DNA from: Candidatus Izemoplasma sp.
Lineage (GTDB): Bacteria > Bacillota_I > Bacilli_A > Izemoplasmatales > Izemoplasmataceae
Length of the DNA: 7,779 nucleotides
Direction: 5' to 3'
NCBI GenBank assembly: GCA_029939615.1
Contig: JAOZSP010000069.1
Span: 1 to 7,779 of the forward strand
A program made the position numbers and the translations under genes. The notes under the pieces are model-generated. The model was not told where the DNA came from. It saw only the letters and a program-made list of their open reading frames with translations, and made no database searches. Position 1 is the first letter of the stretch. Every line of letters begins with the position of its first letter. Below, one piece after another: positions 1 through 5,871 of this stretch.

Positions 1-685
1 AGGCAACACTACTATCTACACCTCCACTTAAGGCAAGAATTACTTGATCATTTTTTACTTTTTCTTTTATTCTTTTTATTGTCTCTTCAATATAATCTTC
101 TAAGTTCCAAGAAGGAATTGCTTTACAGATATCTAATGAAAAATTAGATATAATTTGTTTCCCAAATTTTGTATGTGTTACTTCAGGATGAAATTGCAAG
201 TTATAAATATCTAGCTTTTTATGTTTAGCAATAGCCATACAAGATGATGTTGTTCCATATAAATCAAACTCCACAGACAACTCATCAACGTGATCTCCAT
301 GACTCATCCATACTGTTGAGTTTTTTGGTAATCCTTTTGTTAATAATGAATTTTTTATTATTGATAGTATACTTTTTCCATATTCTCTTTTTAACGATGG
401 AGTAACCTTTCCTTCAAATAAGTATTGTGTTATTTGCATTCCGTAGCATATACCTAAAATAGGAATATTTATATTAAATAGTTCCTTCTCAATATGAGGA
501 GCATTTTCATCGTAAACAGAATGTGGTCCACCTGATAAAATGATTCCTTTTATACATGGATCTCTTAGCTCATCTATTTTAGTGGTATAAGGTAAAATCT
601 CTGAATAAACTCCAAGTTCTCTTACTCTTCTTGCGATTAATTGATTATATTGAGATCCAAAATCGAGTATTATTATCTTGTCCAT
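1..685 (-). CDS. guaA: GMP synthase (glutamine-hydrolysing), N-terminal 228 codons, cut by the window edge
   Basis: Converts XMP to GMP using ATP and glutamine, the last step of guanine nucleotide synthesis in the cytoplasm. Seen: the class I glutamine amidotransferase domain fills residues 1 to about 190, opening with MDKIIILDFGSQ. The nucleophile Cys80 sits in GICYGMQ, and the His166/Glu168 pair in FHPEVTH. The ATP-pyrophosphatase domain then begins, with its P-loop SGGVDSS at 220-226 just before the edge. The PPase remainder and dimerisation domain (roughly 280 more residues in the family) lie outside. The start is chosen because the protein aligns from residue 1 and an AGAGGTG ribosome site precedes the ATG by about 6 bases. 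It begins 63 bases after the guaB stop with no strong terminator between, so it should be co-transcribed with guaB under the guanine riboswitch. Identification is firm. Confidence 0.97.
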   Translation of the reverse strand, partial: MDKIIILDFGSQYNQLIARRVRELGVYSEILPYTTKIDELRDPCIKGIILSGGPHSVYDENAPHIEKELFNINIPILGICYGMQITQYLFEGKVTPSLKREYGKSILSIIKNSLLTKGLPKNSTVWMSHGDHVDELSVEFDLYGTTSSCMAIAKHKKLDIYNLQFHPEVTHTKFGKQIISNFSLDICKAIPSWNLEDYIEETIKRIKEKVKNDQVILALSGGVDSSVA

Positions 686-748
686 ATATTCACCTCTATT
701 ATGATGCTTCACCGATATTTTTACGGTATACTTTATTTTCACATTTTA

Positions 749-2221
749 TTATTTCGTATAATTTGGTGCTTCTTTTGTAATATGTATATCATGCGGATGA
801 GATTCAATTAATCCAGCATTTGTAATTTTAACAAATTGCCCATTCTTAATTAATAAAGGAATTGTTTTGGTCCCACAATATCCCATTCCAGATCTAATTC
901 CTCCGCATAACTGATAAATAGTATCAGATAAATCTCCTTTATATGGGACTTTTCCTTCTATTCCTTCAGGAACAAGTTTTTTTGATTCTCCGTTCCCTTT
1001 TTGGAAGTAACGATCACTAGACCCTCTTTTCATAGCAACCAGTGATCCCATACCAACATATGTTTTATATCTTCTTCCTTGATAGATAACTTCTTCCCCA
1101 GGTGCTTCTTTTGTTCCAGCTAACAATGAACCAATCATAACAGAATTAGCTCCTGCAGCTAAAGCTTTGACGATATCACCGCTATATTTTATTCCACCAT
1201 CAGCAACTACACATATATCTGTTTTCTTAATATATTCATATACATCATTTATTGCAGATATTTGTGGAACTCCTACTCCAGCAATTATTCTTGTAGTACA
1301 AATAGACCCCGGTCCTACTCCAACTTTAATGGCATTTGCACCAGCTTCTATCAAGTCTTTTGCGCCTTCACTTGTCACAACATTACCTGCGATAATATCT
1401 AATTGTGGATACATATCTCTAATTTTCTTAACAGCATTAATTACTCCTTGAGAATGGCCATGAGCACTATCAATAGTGATTATATCAACTCCAGCAGTAA
1501 CTAAAGCTGCAACTCTATCAAAAGTATCATTACTTACTCCAACAGCTGCCCCACATCTTAATCTTCCTCTTTCATCTTTACATGCATTAGGGTAGTTTAT
1601 TACATTGTCAATGTCTTTAATTGTTATTAGCCCTTTTAACTTATAATTCTCATCAACTATTGGTAATTTCTCAATCCGATTATCTAAAAGTATTGTCTTA
1701 GCTGTATCAAGATTTGTACCTACAGGTGCGGTAATTAATTTCTCCTTTGTCATTATCTTTGAAACAGGAGTATCATCTAAGTTTCTATATTTAAGATCTC
1801 TATTAGTTATAATTCCAATAAGTGTATTATTTTCAGTGACAACAGGTAATCCAGAGATTCTATATTTAGAAAGAATATCTTCTGCTTGCAAGAGTGTGTT
1901 ATTACCAAGTAGTGTTATAGGATTCAAAATCATACCTGATTCACTTCTTTTTACATAATCAACTTGTTTTGCTTGAGATACTATTGACATGTTTTTATGT
2001 ATAAATCCTATTCCTCCTTCTCTTGCCAAAGCTATAGCAAGTTTTGATTCTGTAACGGTATCCATTGCTGCAGATACTATGGGAATATTCAGTTTAATAT
2101 TCTTTGTTAGATTCGACCCGATATTCACTTCATTCGGTAATACACTTGATGCTTGTGGCACCAAAAGAACATCATCAAATGTTAATCCTTCTTGAATAAG
2201 TTTTCCATTTAGATTTGACAT
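749..2221 (-). CDS. guaB: Inosine-5'-monophosphate dehydrogenase
   Basis: Oxidises IMP to XMP with NAD+, the committed step toward GMP; acts as a cytoplasmic tetramer. Seen: 490 residues, the usual bacterial length. The TIM barrel is split by a Bateman module of two CBS domains at about residues 95-210. The active-site loop GVGPGSICTTR places the catalytic Cys308, and the flap carries the Arg404-Tyr405 dyad in SSDRYFQ. Phosphate-binding glycines (ADGGIKYSGD, MIGSLLAG) and the GMGSLVAM turn are intact. The start has a perfect AGGAGG at 2229-2234, 7 bases upstream, and the N-terminus (LTFDDVLLVP) matches the family. First gene of a guaB-guaA operon; preceded by promoter, guanine aptamer and terminator, so transcription should fall when guanine is abundant. 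No damage seen. Confidence 0.98.
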   Translation of the reverse strand: MSNLNGKLIQEGLTFDDVLLVPQASSVLPNEVNIGSNLTKNIKLNIPIVSAAMDTVTESKLAIALAREGGIGFIHKNMSIVSQAKQVDYVKRSESGMILNPITLLGNNTLLQAEDILSKYRISGLPVVTENNTLIGIITNRDLKYRNLDDTPVSKIMTKEKLITAPVGTNLDTAKTILLDNRIEKLPIVDENYKLKGLITIKDIDNVINYPNACKDERGRLRCGAAVGVSNDTFDRVAALVTAGVDIITIDSAHGHSQGVINAVKKIRDMYPQLDIIAGNVVTSEGAKDLIEAGANAIKVGVGPGSICTTRIIAGVGVPQISAINDVYEYIKKTDICVVADGGIKYSGDIVKALAAGANSVMIGSLLAGTKEAPGEEVIYQGRRYKTYVGMGSLVAMKRGSSDRYFQKGNGESKKLVPEGIEGKVPYKGDLSDTIYQLCGGIRSGMGYCGTKTIPLLIKNGQFVKITNAGLIESHPHDIHITKEAPNYTK

Positions 2222-2237
2222 GATTTTTCCTCCTAAT

Positions 2238-2284
2238 AAAAATGAGCTTCCTTATGTGTTTAGAACATGGACAAGGAAACTCAT
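2238..2284 (-). terminator. Riboswitch-controlled intrinsic terminator in the guaB leader
   Basis: On the minus strand a 12-bp stem (arms 2273-2284 and 2242-2253, one G-U pair) closes a 19-base loop and is followed directly by TTTTTATT. It lies between the guanine aptamer and the guaB ribosome site, so it acts as the expression platform: formed, it stops transcription before guaB. Its 5' arm can instead pair with part of the aptamer (see findings). Confidence 0.9.
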
Positions 2285-2304
2285 AATATTATATGGTTTA
2301 ATTG

Positions 2305-2369
2305 CACGTAGTCCTAAATTTACGGTTTAGGGTAGAAACTCGCTTTCCTTATCAAAGTTATTATACGTG
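2305..2369 (-). promoter_or_regulatory. Guanine (purine-class) riboswitch aptamer
   Basis: Read on the minus strand, this 65-base segment closely matches the purine aptamer of Bacillus subtilis xpt as I know it. The P1 helix pairs CACGTA (2364-2369) with TACGTG (2305-2310). TATAAT opens the junction, loop L2 is GATAAGG, the conserved GTTTCTACC follows, P3 is CCTAAA/TTTAGG, and loop L3 contains CCGTAAA. The specificity base between P3 and P1 (complement of G2311, in GGACTACG) is C, which in this family selects guanine over adenine. P2 is short and has one mismatch next to the junction. Position, just after the predicted transcription start and upstream of a terminator and guaB, indicates guanine repression of guaBA. 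Confidence 0.95.
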
Positions 2370-2379
2370 TTAATGATTT

Positions 2380-2408
2380 ATTATAACAAAAGTCTTTTTA
2401 TTACACAA
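2380..2408 (-). promoter_or_regulatory. Sigma-A-type promoter of guaB-guaA
   Basis: Minus strand: -35 TTGTGT (2403-2408), 17-base spacer, perfect -10 TATAAT (2380-2385). The predicted start near 2373 lies only a few bases before the P1 helix of the aptamer, as expected for a riboswitch leader. No convincing terminator separates it from the stop codon of the upstream symporter gene, so some read-through from that gene is possible. Confidence 0.8.
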
Positions 2409-2421
2409 TTATTTAGTATTT

Positions 2422-3819
2422 CTATTTTCTCTCTCTATTTACAAATAGCAATATTCCAAGTAGAAGTAAGCCATATCCAATAGGTATTGCAAATGTTAGT
2501 AATATATATATACTATTTCCTGTAGTTATAGCTAATCCCGGAAACATAAGTAAAGCAAAAAGCGGAAGAGCCATTGATATGGCAGTACCACTACCCACTA
2601 CCATTTCTTCTGCGATTGGAGATTCAAAATTTCGATCTACACCCTTCAATAACGCTAACCCTGTTGAAGCTGTTCCTGTTAGCATTCCAAACATACCTAA
2701 GAAATAATGTATTTCATATTTACCAGAATATATTTTTCTACTAATCCATTTCAATAAAATAAATGTCAACACTGTAGCTACAATCGCCATAACTGTAACC
2801 AACAAGTAATACTCCTTAATAGATTGAATTGTTATAGTTAAAACAGCAGCTACAATCATAAAATTAAATGCCAAACTACTTATATTAGATAAAACATAGT
2901 TATTTGTAAGAAAATTAACATTTTTCCCCTTACCTTCAACTACTTTTAGTATTTTTCTATATATTAAAGCATAAATAATACCAATCAGGAAATTAAATCC
3001 GTGGAATACACCAGCAAAAGTTTCTCCTAAATCACCCATTAAAGGTAAAATATAATTTTCTAAAGCCACTAAAGTAAGATACACAAATGAATAAATAATA
3101 AATATTATAACTACTTGCATAGTTAAAGCATCAAACACTCTGATTTCTTTTATAGTTTCTACTTCAAAAGATTCTCTCATTAAAGACTCTTCTTTATGTA
3201 TTTTATCTACAACTACATTATTTTTCCTTGCGTAATAATTTAAGGCAATCACACCTACAATCCCTCCAACTAAAAATCCAATAGAAGCAATTGTCGCACC
3301 TAAAGCTCCACCGTCAAGTAAAACACCAACACCCTCAGCATAACCTCCTCCTATTGAAGTAGCTAATCCAGGACCTTGTCCAAATCCCAACGGTAAAAGA
3401 AGACCAGCACCTAGGAAAATATCTTTAAAGAACAAAAATACTATTGTTATCCCAATTACCGCTTGGAAAAGATAGGTAATTACAATAACCATCCCAGTAG
3501 ACCAAACCTTTTTATTAGTTTCGTTTTTATCTCTTCTAAGAGTCAAAGCAATAAATCCAATCGCAATTGCATGATATACAGTATCATAAATAATTGGAAT
3601 TCTAACCATTTCACTATCATCATTCATTTCACTCAAAGATATTATGTCAAAAAATCCATAAGATAACATTAGACCTATAAACCCAGCAATTAGTGCAGAC
3701 GGAATAATTATCTTATTTAAAAATGGTAATTTTTCCTTTATGATTTTTGCAATAAATAGTAATAATCCAATATAAACAAAAAAGTTTATTAATTCCCAGT
3801 TCTCAACTAATCCAAACAT
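2422..3819 (-). CDS. GltS-like sodium/glutamate-type symporter (ESS family)
   Basis: Probable cytoplasmic-membrane secondary transporter, most likely sodium-coupled uptake of glutamate or a related anion. Seen: 465 residues with about ten to twelve hydrophobic segments (first at about 12-25, last at about 437-460) and a polar loop at about 197-230. Two glycine-rich motifs lie in the two halves: GFGQGPGLATSIGG at 145-158 and GMLTGTASTGLALLKGVD at 378-395. This fits the inverted-repeat, re-entrant-loop plan of GltS-type carriers. The start is supported by GAGGAGG about 9 bases upstream and a typical membrane-protein N-terminus. It has its own promoter and a structured leader. The family is inferred from these motifs; the substrate is not shown. 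No link to purine metabolism is visible beyond being next to guaB, so another organic anion is possible. Confidence 0.72.
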   Translation of the reverse strand: MFGLVENWELINFFVYIGLLLFIAKIIKEKLPFLNKIIIPSALIAGFIGLMLSYGFFDIISLSEMNDDSEMVRIPIIYDTVYHAIAIGFIALTLRRDKNETNKKVWSTGMVIVITYLFQAVIGITIVFLFFKDIFLGAGLLLPLGFGQGPGLATSIGGGYAEGVGVLLDGGALGATIASIGFLVGGIVGVIALNYYARKNNVVVDKIHKEESLMRESFEVETIKEIRVFDALTMQVVIIFIIYSFVYLTLVALENYILPLMGDLGETFAGVFHGFNFLIGIIYALIYRKILKVVEGKGKNVNFLTNNYVLSNISSLAFNFMIVAAVLTITIQSIKEYYLLVTVMAIVATVLTFILLKWISRKIYSGKYEIHYFLGMFGMLTGTASTGLALLKGVDRNFESPIAEEMVVGSGTAISMALPLFALLMFPGLAITTGNSIYILLTFAIPIGYGLLLLGILLFVNRERK

Positions 3820-3842
3820 TCAGTAAAACCTCCTCAAATATT

Positions 3843-3904
3843 AAATAAAATAAAAAGACCTATAAAAACAACATATTTTTCAATATAAAATTTGTCCTTT
3901 ATAG
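3843..3904 (-). terminator. Terminator-like hairpin in the symporter leader (possible attenuator)
   Basis: On the minus strand, arms 3892-3904 and 3860-3871 pair through CTATAAA/TTTATAG, two G-U pairs and CAA/TTG, with one bulged A and further A-T pairing in the loop. GTCTTTTTATTTTATTT follows. It sits between the predicted promoter and the AGGAGG of the symporter gene, where a terminator makes sense only if conditional. Just upstream is a smaller TTCG/CGAA stem-loop (3908-3922). I do not recognise a known riboswitch or T-box in this leader of about 125 bases. Confidence 0.55.
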
Positions 3905-3939
3905 CTCTTCGCTTTTCCCGAATGATAATTTTTTATAAC

Positions 3940-3979
3940 TTTATACTACATAATTATACCATAGTATAAAAAATATCAA
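3940..3979 (-). promoter_or_regulatory. Promoter of the symporter gene with an overlapping palindromic operator candidate
   Basis: Minus strand -10 TATAAT at 3953-3958 and TTGATA at 3974-3979; the 15-base spacing is short, so the -35 assignment is tentative. A perfect inverted repeat with 9-base arms (TTTATACTA at 3940-3948, TAGTATAAA at 3962-3970) and a 13-base centre is centred exactly on the -10 box. A dimeric repressor bound there would block transcription. The site abuts the stop codon of the upstream gene. Confidence 0.5.
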
Positions 3980-3980
3980 A

Positions 3981-4619
3981 TTATTTTTTTGTAATTTCAC
4001 TTATAATAAATTTTTTAATATATTTAGATATATATTTTATTTGATTATTATTATATTCTATATGTTTATCTTTTTTCTTGCCTTCCTCATACTCAAATAA
4101 AGCAATAAAAGCATAGAGTCTTATATTCATATTAAAAATATAATTATTAATCAATTCTTTGTAGACAATTAACTCCTGAAACTTCTTATCCCAAGATGAT
4201 TTCAACCTCTCAAATCTATTAACTGTTCTTAGTTCAACTAGAAGAATATTATCTTTATAAATAAAAACATAATCAATTCTCATATTCTTAGACATTTTAA
4301 TTCTATACTCTGCAATAATCTTGATTTTCTTAAATTGATTTATAGGGATTTCTCTCTCGAGTTCATCAAGTACTCTACTAATAAGAATAATGTTGTCAAG
4401 CCATGAAATAATTTCTGCTAAAGAAACATTTCTTCTGAAAAATTCCTTATCTCTAAAAAGCTGTCTTAATTTAATTGTATAACTTTTACCATCGATTTGC
4501 TTACCTCTATCATTCATTATTCCACTTTGTATTTTCCATCCATTATAAATATCAAGTGAATTTACAAAACTTCTTAGTTTATATGGTGTTTCAAAATATA
4601 ATAAAGAATCTTCTTTCAT
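3981..4619 (-). CDS. Small PD-(D/E)XK nuclease-like protein, function unknown
   Basis: Not recognised as a named family. Seen: 212 residues, lysine- and isoleucine-rich, no membrane segment. Residues 104-131 (AEYRIKM, RIDYVF, ILLVELR) form the strand-turn-strand pattern of PD-(D/E)XK endonuclease-like folds, with Asp116 and Glu129 in the metal-ligand positions. The third position, usually Lys, is Arg131. A downstream QELIVY (Gln148, Tyr153) resembles the glutamine-tyrosine motif of RecB-like nucleases. The start is supported by GAGAGG 6 bases upstream. It ends right where the symporter promoter begins and is divergent from the small gene at 4793. The fold is inferred by eye. Activity is uncertain because of the Arg substitution; it could be a DNA-processing, defence or inactive DNA-binding protein. 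Confidence 0.5.
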   Translation of the reverse strand: MKEDSLLYFETPYKLRSFVNSLDIYNGWKIQSGIMNDRGKQIDGKSYTIKLRQLFRDKEFFRRNVSLAEIISWLDNIILISRVLDELEREIPINQFKKIKIIAEYRIKMSKNMRIDYVFIYKDNILLVELRTVNRFERLKSSWDKKFQELIVYKELINNYIFNMNIRLYAFIALFEYEEGKKKDKHIEYNNNQIKYISKYIKKFIISEITKK

Positions 4620-4726
4620 AATTACCTCTCTTCGGAGACACTCTCAATAATGTTCTCATATATATTGTAGTGATAACTAAAGAATTTTTCTTCTTTTTTA
4701 TCCTTTCAAATATTATTCCTCATAAA

Positions 4727-4755
4727 TTGAATGAGTTAATTAGATATGATACAAT
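4727..4755 (+). promoter_or_regulatory. Promoter of the 63-residue gene
   Basis: -35 TTGAAT (4727-4732), 17-base spacer, -10 TACAAT (4750-4755), giving a start near 4762 and a leader of about 30 bases before the ATG at 4793. It lies in the 173-base divergent gap with the nuclease-like gene. I found no equally good promoter for the minus-strand gene in that gap. Confidence 0.7.
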
Positions 4756-4792
4756 TAAGTTGCTTTAACTATTCAAGATGGGAGATAAGAAT

Positions 4793-4984
4793 ATGGACAG
4801 AGACAAGAAATACTTTAATTGTTCACAAAAGCATGAGATAAATTACCTTGCTGGAAAATTTCTTGAACCAAAGGATATTATTGTAGCAAAAATAGTAGAA
4901 TTATGTAAAAACAAAACAATACACTACTCAACTCATGAAGAAGCGGAACAATTATTAATCAAATCTGGTTTTACTAAAAAGTAA
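4793..4984 (+). CDS. Conserved-looking small protein, 63 residues, unknown function
   Basis: I do not recognise this gene with confidence. The frame is open from an ATG at 4778, but that codon overlaps the GGGAG ribosome site (4780-4784). The ATG at 4793 has the correct 8-base spacing, so the protein should be MDRDKKYFNC onward. It is small, hydrophilic and mostly helical-looking, with two cysteines (10 and 38) and no signal peptide. The stretch CSQKHEINYLAGKF, followed by a short helix and the STHEEAEQLL end, loosely recalls small DUF3606-like proteins (E-x-NYL-x-KF), a weak resemblance only. It is monocistronic: it has its own promoter and a strong terminator 12 bases after the stop. It lies on the chromosomal side of the tRNA-Phe fragment. 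Confidence 0.7.
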   Translation: MDRDKKYFNCSQKHEINYLAGKFLEPKDIIVAKIVELCKNKTIHYSTHEEAEQLLIKSGFTKK

Positions 4985-4996
4985 AAGAAATTGATT

Positions 4997-5037
4997 AAAT
5001 ACAAAAAAGACAACAAATTGTTGTCTTTTTTGTATTT
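4997..5037 (+). terminator. Long bidirectional intrinsic terminator
   Basis: A perfect 18-bp palindromic stem (4997-5014 with 5020-5037, loop AAATT): a GACAAC/GTTGTC core flanked by A6 and T6. The symmetry lets it stop transcripts from either direction: the 63-residue gene from the left and anything crossing the tRNA fragment from the right. Confidence 0.9.
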
Positions 5038-5055
5038 GAGTGTTTATAAGCACAA

Positions 5056-5086
5056 CTTAACTAAACCCTTAAAGGGTTTAGTTAAG
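5056..5086. repeat. Perfect 13-bp inverted repeat without a T-tract
   Basis: CTTAACTAAACCC (5056-5068) and its exact complement (5074-5086) flank the loop TTAAA. Neither side is followed by a run of T, so it is not a standard terminator. It ends 7 bases before the CCA end of the tRNA-Phe fragment, on the chromosomal side. It could be an RNA stem downstream of the original tRNA or a protein-binding palindrome at the integration boundary. Confidence 0.75.
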
Positions 5087-5093
5087 CCATTGA

Positions 5094-5139
5094 TGGTGGC
5101 TCCTCTCGGAATTGAACCAAGGACACACGGATTTTCAAT
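5094..5139 (-). pseudogene. 3' part of a tRNA-Phe(GAA) gene; probable attachment-site duplicate of an integrated element
   Basis: Read on the minus strand: anticodon loop TTGAAAA (anticodon GAA, 5132-5138) and the 3' side of the anticodon stem. The variable loop and a complete T-arm follow, CTTGG/TTCAATT/CCGAG, then the acceptor strand AGGAGCC, discriminator A and encoded CCA (5094-5096). It closely matches the 3' half of bacterial tRNA-Phe as I know it. The 5' half (acceptor GGCTCCT, D-arm, 5' anticodon stem) is absent: pairing with the anticodon stem fails after 5139. Tyrosine integrases that use tRNA genes leave such a 3' copy at the end of the element away from the intact gene. The intact tRNA-Phe should lie beyond the right edge. 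It is not a functional tRNA. Confidence 0.85.
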
Positions 5140-5288
5140 ACGATAAATCAAAATCATGCCACATCAGAACTATATATACCGCTTAACAAACACCTTTACT
5201 AAACGTGCATATGAGTGTGTAATATAACTCGAGTGCAATCCGCTACTCAGACAAGACTTTATATCAACACGATAAAAGGAGAAAAAAT

Positions 5289-5453
5289 ATGAATAGATTA
5301 ATTGAGCAATTGGAAGAAAAGAAAAAAGACTACCTTTCTGTAGTTGCAGAAATAGAAGATAACAATTCGCTTGAAGTACGAAAAGAAGCAAAGAAAATAA
5401 TTGAAGAAGTAATAATACATGAGGAAATTGCTTTAGATCAAATCAATTCATAA
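5289..5453 (+). CDS. Small charged helical protein, 54 residues, unknown function
   Basis: Not recognised. Seen: ATG preceded by AAGGAG (5276-5281) at 7 bases; the product begins MNRLIEQLEEKKKDYLSV and ends LDQINS. It is almost entirely charged and helix-favouring (Glu and Lys rich), without cysteine or membrane segment, so a short coiled coil is likely. First gene of a rightward run: the next ribosome site follows its stop directly and the next ATG is 15 bases away. The upstream 150 bases after the tRNA fragment hold at best a weak promoter (TTTACT at 5195-5200, 19 bases, TAATAT at 5220-5225). The opposite strand is open here too, but without a ribosome site. Gene call good, function unknown. 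Confidence 0.7.
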   Translation: MNRLIEQLEEKKKDYLSVVAEIEDNNSLEVRKEAKKIIEEVIIHEEIALDQINS

Positions 5454-5467
5454 AGGGGGATTAATAA

Positions 5468-5629
5468 ATGGAAAATAAATATTTATTGGGTTGTTGTATA
5501 AACAAAAATTGCACTGAATACAACGGTGGCTGGAAGTATCCTATAGACTACACAATTGATGAACAAGAGGATTGCTATTGTCCTGGATGTGGAGACACAT
5601 TAAAATTCATCATTCAGGAGGAATCTTGA
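5468..5629 (+). CDS. Cysteine-rich zinc-ribbon-like small protein, 53 residues
   Basis: Not recognised as a named protein. Seen: start MENKYLLGCC with AGGGGG in the preceding spacer at about 9 bases; end IIQEES. Cysteines at 9, 10 and 15 are followed by CYCPGCG (36, 38, 41), the knuckle of a zinc ribbon, so one structural zinc is likely. Tryptophan and several tyrosines between the knuckles fit a small beta fold. Its stop TGA overlaps the ATG of the next gene, and the next AGGAGG lies within its last codons, so the two are translationally coupled. Proteins of this size and pattern are common in phages and plasmids. A role in binding nucleic acid or a partner protein is only inferred. Confidence 0.75.
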   Translation: MENKYLLGCCINKNCTEYNGGWKYPIDYTIDEQEDCYCPGCGDTLKFIIQEES

Positions 5630-5871
5630 TGAGAATATGCAGAAAATGTGGTTGCACAGACAATCGTGCTTGTCATGGTGGTTGTTTCTGGATAGGATTG
5701 GATCTATGTAGTAGCTGTTATCAAATTTTATTAGAGAAACACAAAGAAGATCCAACTGAAGAACCACCAAGTATCTCCAAAGAGTTAATTTATCTATTAA
5801 AAACTGATGGAATCAATTCTAAACAAAAAGCTATTGAAATTTTACAAAACTTAATAATTTACGAAATCTAA
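5629..5871 (+). CDS. Phage-type cysteine-rich protein, 80 residues
   Basis: The frame is open from 5572, but the true start should be the ATG at 5629: AGGAGG (5616-5621) stands 7 bases upstream, and the product then begins directly with the conserved part, MRICRKCGCTDNRAC. Cysteines at 4, 7, 9, 15, 19, 27 and 30, with the pattern CxxCGCTD, GGCFW and LCSSC, form a zinc-finger-like module that I know from many uncharacterised phage proteins. Residues 31-80 are a charged helix, a proline-rich turn (EEPPSIS) and two further helices. It overlaps the previous gene by one base, and a structured 224-base gap separates it from the replication-type gene. The module's molecular role is unknown; binding DNA or a replisome partner is a guess. 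Confidence 0.8.
   Translation: MRICRKCGCTDNRACHGGCFWIGLDLCSSCYQILLEKHKEDPTEEPPSISKELIYLLKTDGINSKQKAIEILQNLIIYEI

Noticed and set aside
1167..2195. Plus-strand open frames opposite guaB (1167-1451 and 1989-2195)
   Set aside because: They lie inside an intact, fully conserved guaB and have no ribosome sites or family features.
3463..3666. Plus-strand open frame opposite the symporter gene
   Set aside because: It is antisense to a complete membrane-protein gene, with no ribosome site.
3820..3945. T-box or known metabolite riboswitch in the symporter leader
   Set aside because: No T-box bulge sequence (GGTGG type) and no core of purine, SAM, lysine, glycine or TPP classes could be found by eye; left as an unassigned structured leader.
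5170..5391. Minus-strand open frame of 73 codons
   Set aside because: It lies opposite the 54-residue gene, which has a clear AAGGAG site; the minus frame has no ribosome site and reads as the low-complexity complement of a Glu/Lys-rich coding strand.
5572..5628. Longer N-terminus for the 80-residue cysteine-rich protein
   Set aside because: The 5572 ATG has no ribosome site and lies inside the preceding gene; the 5629 ATG has a perfect AGGAGG and starts at the conserved domain.
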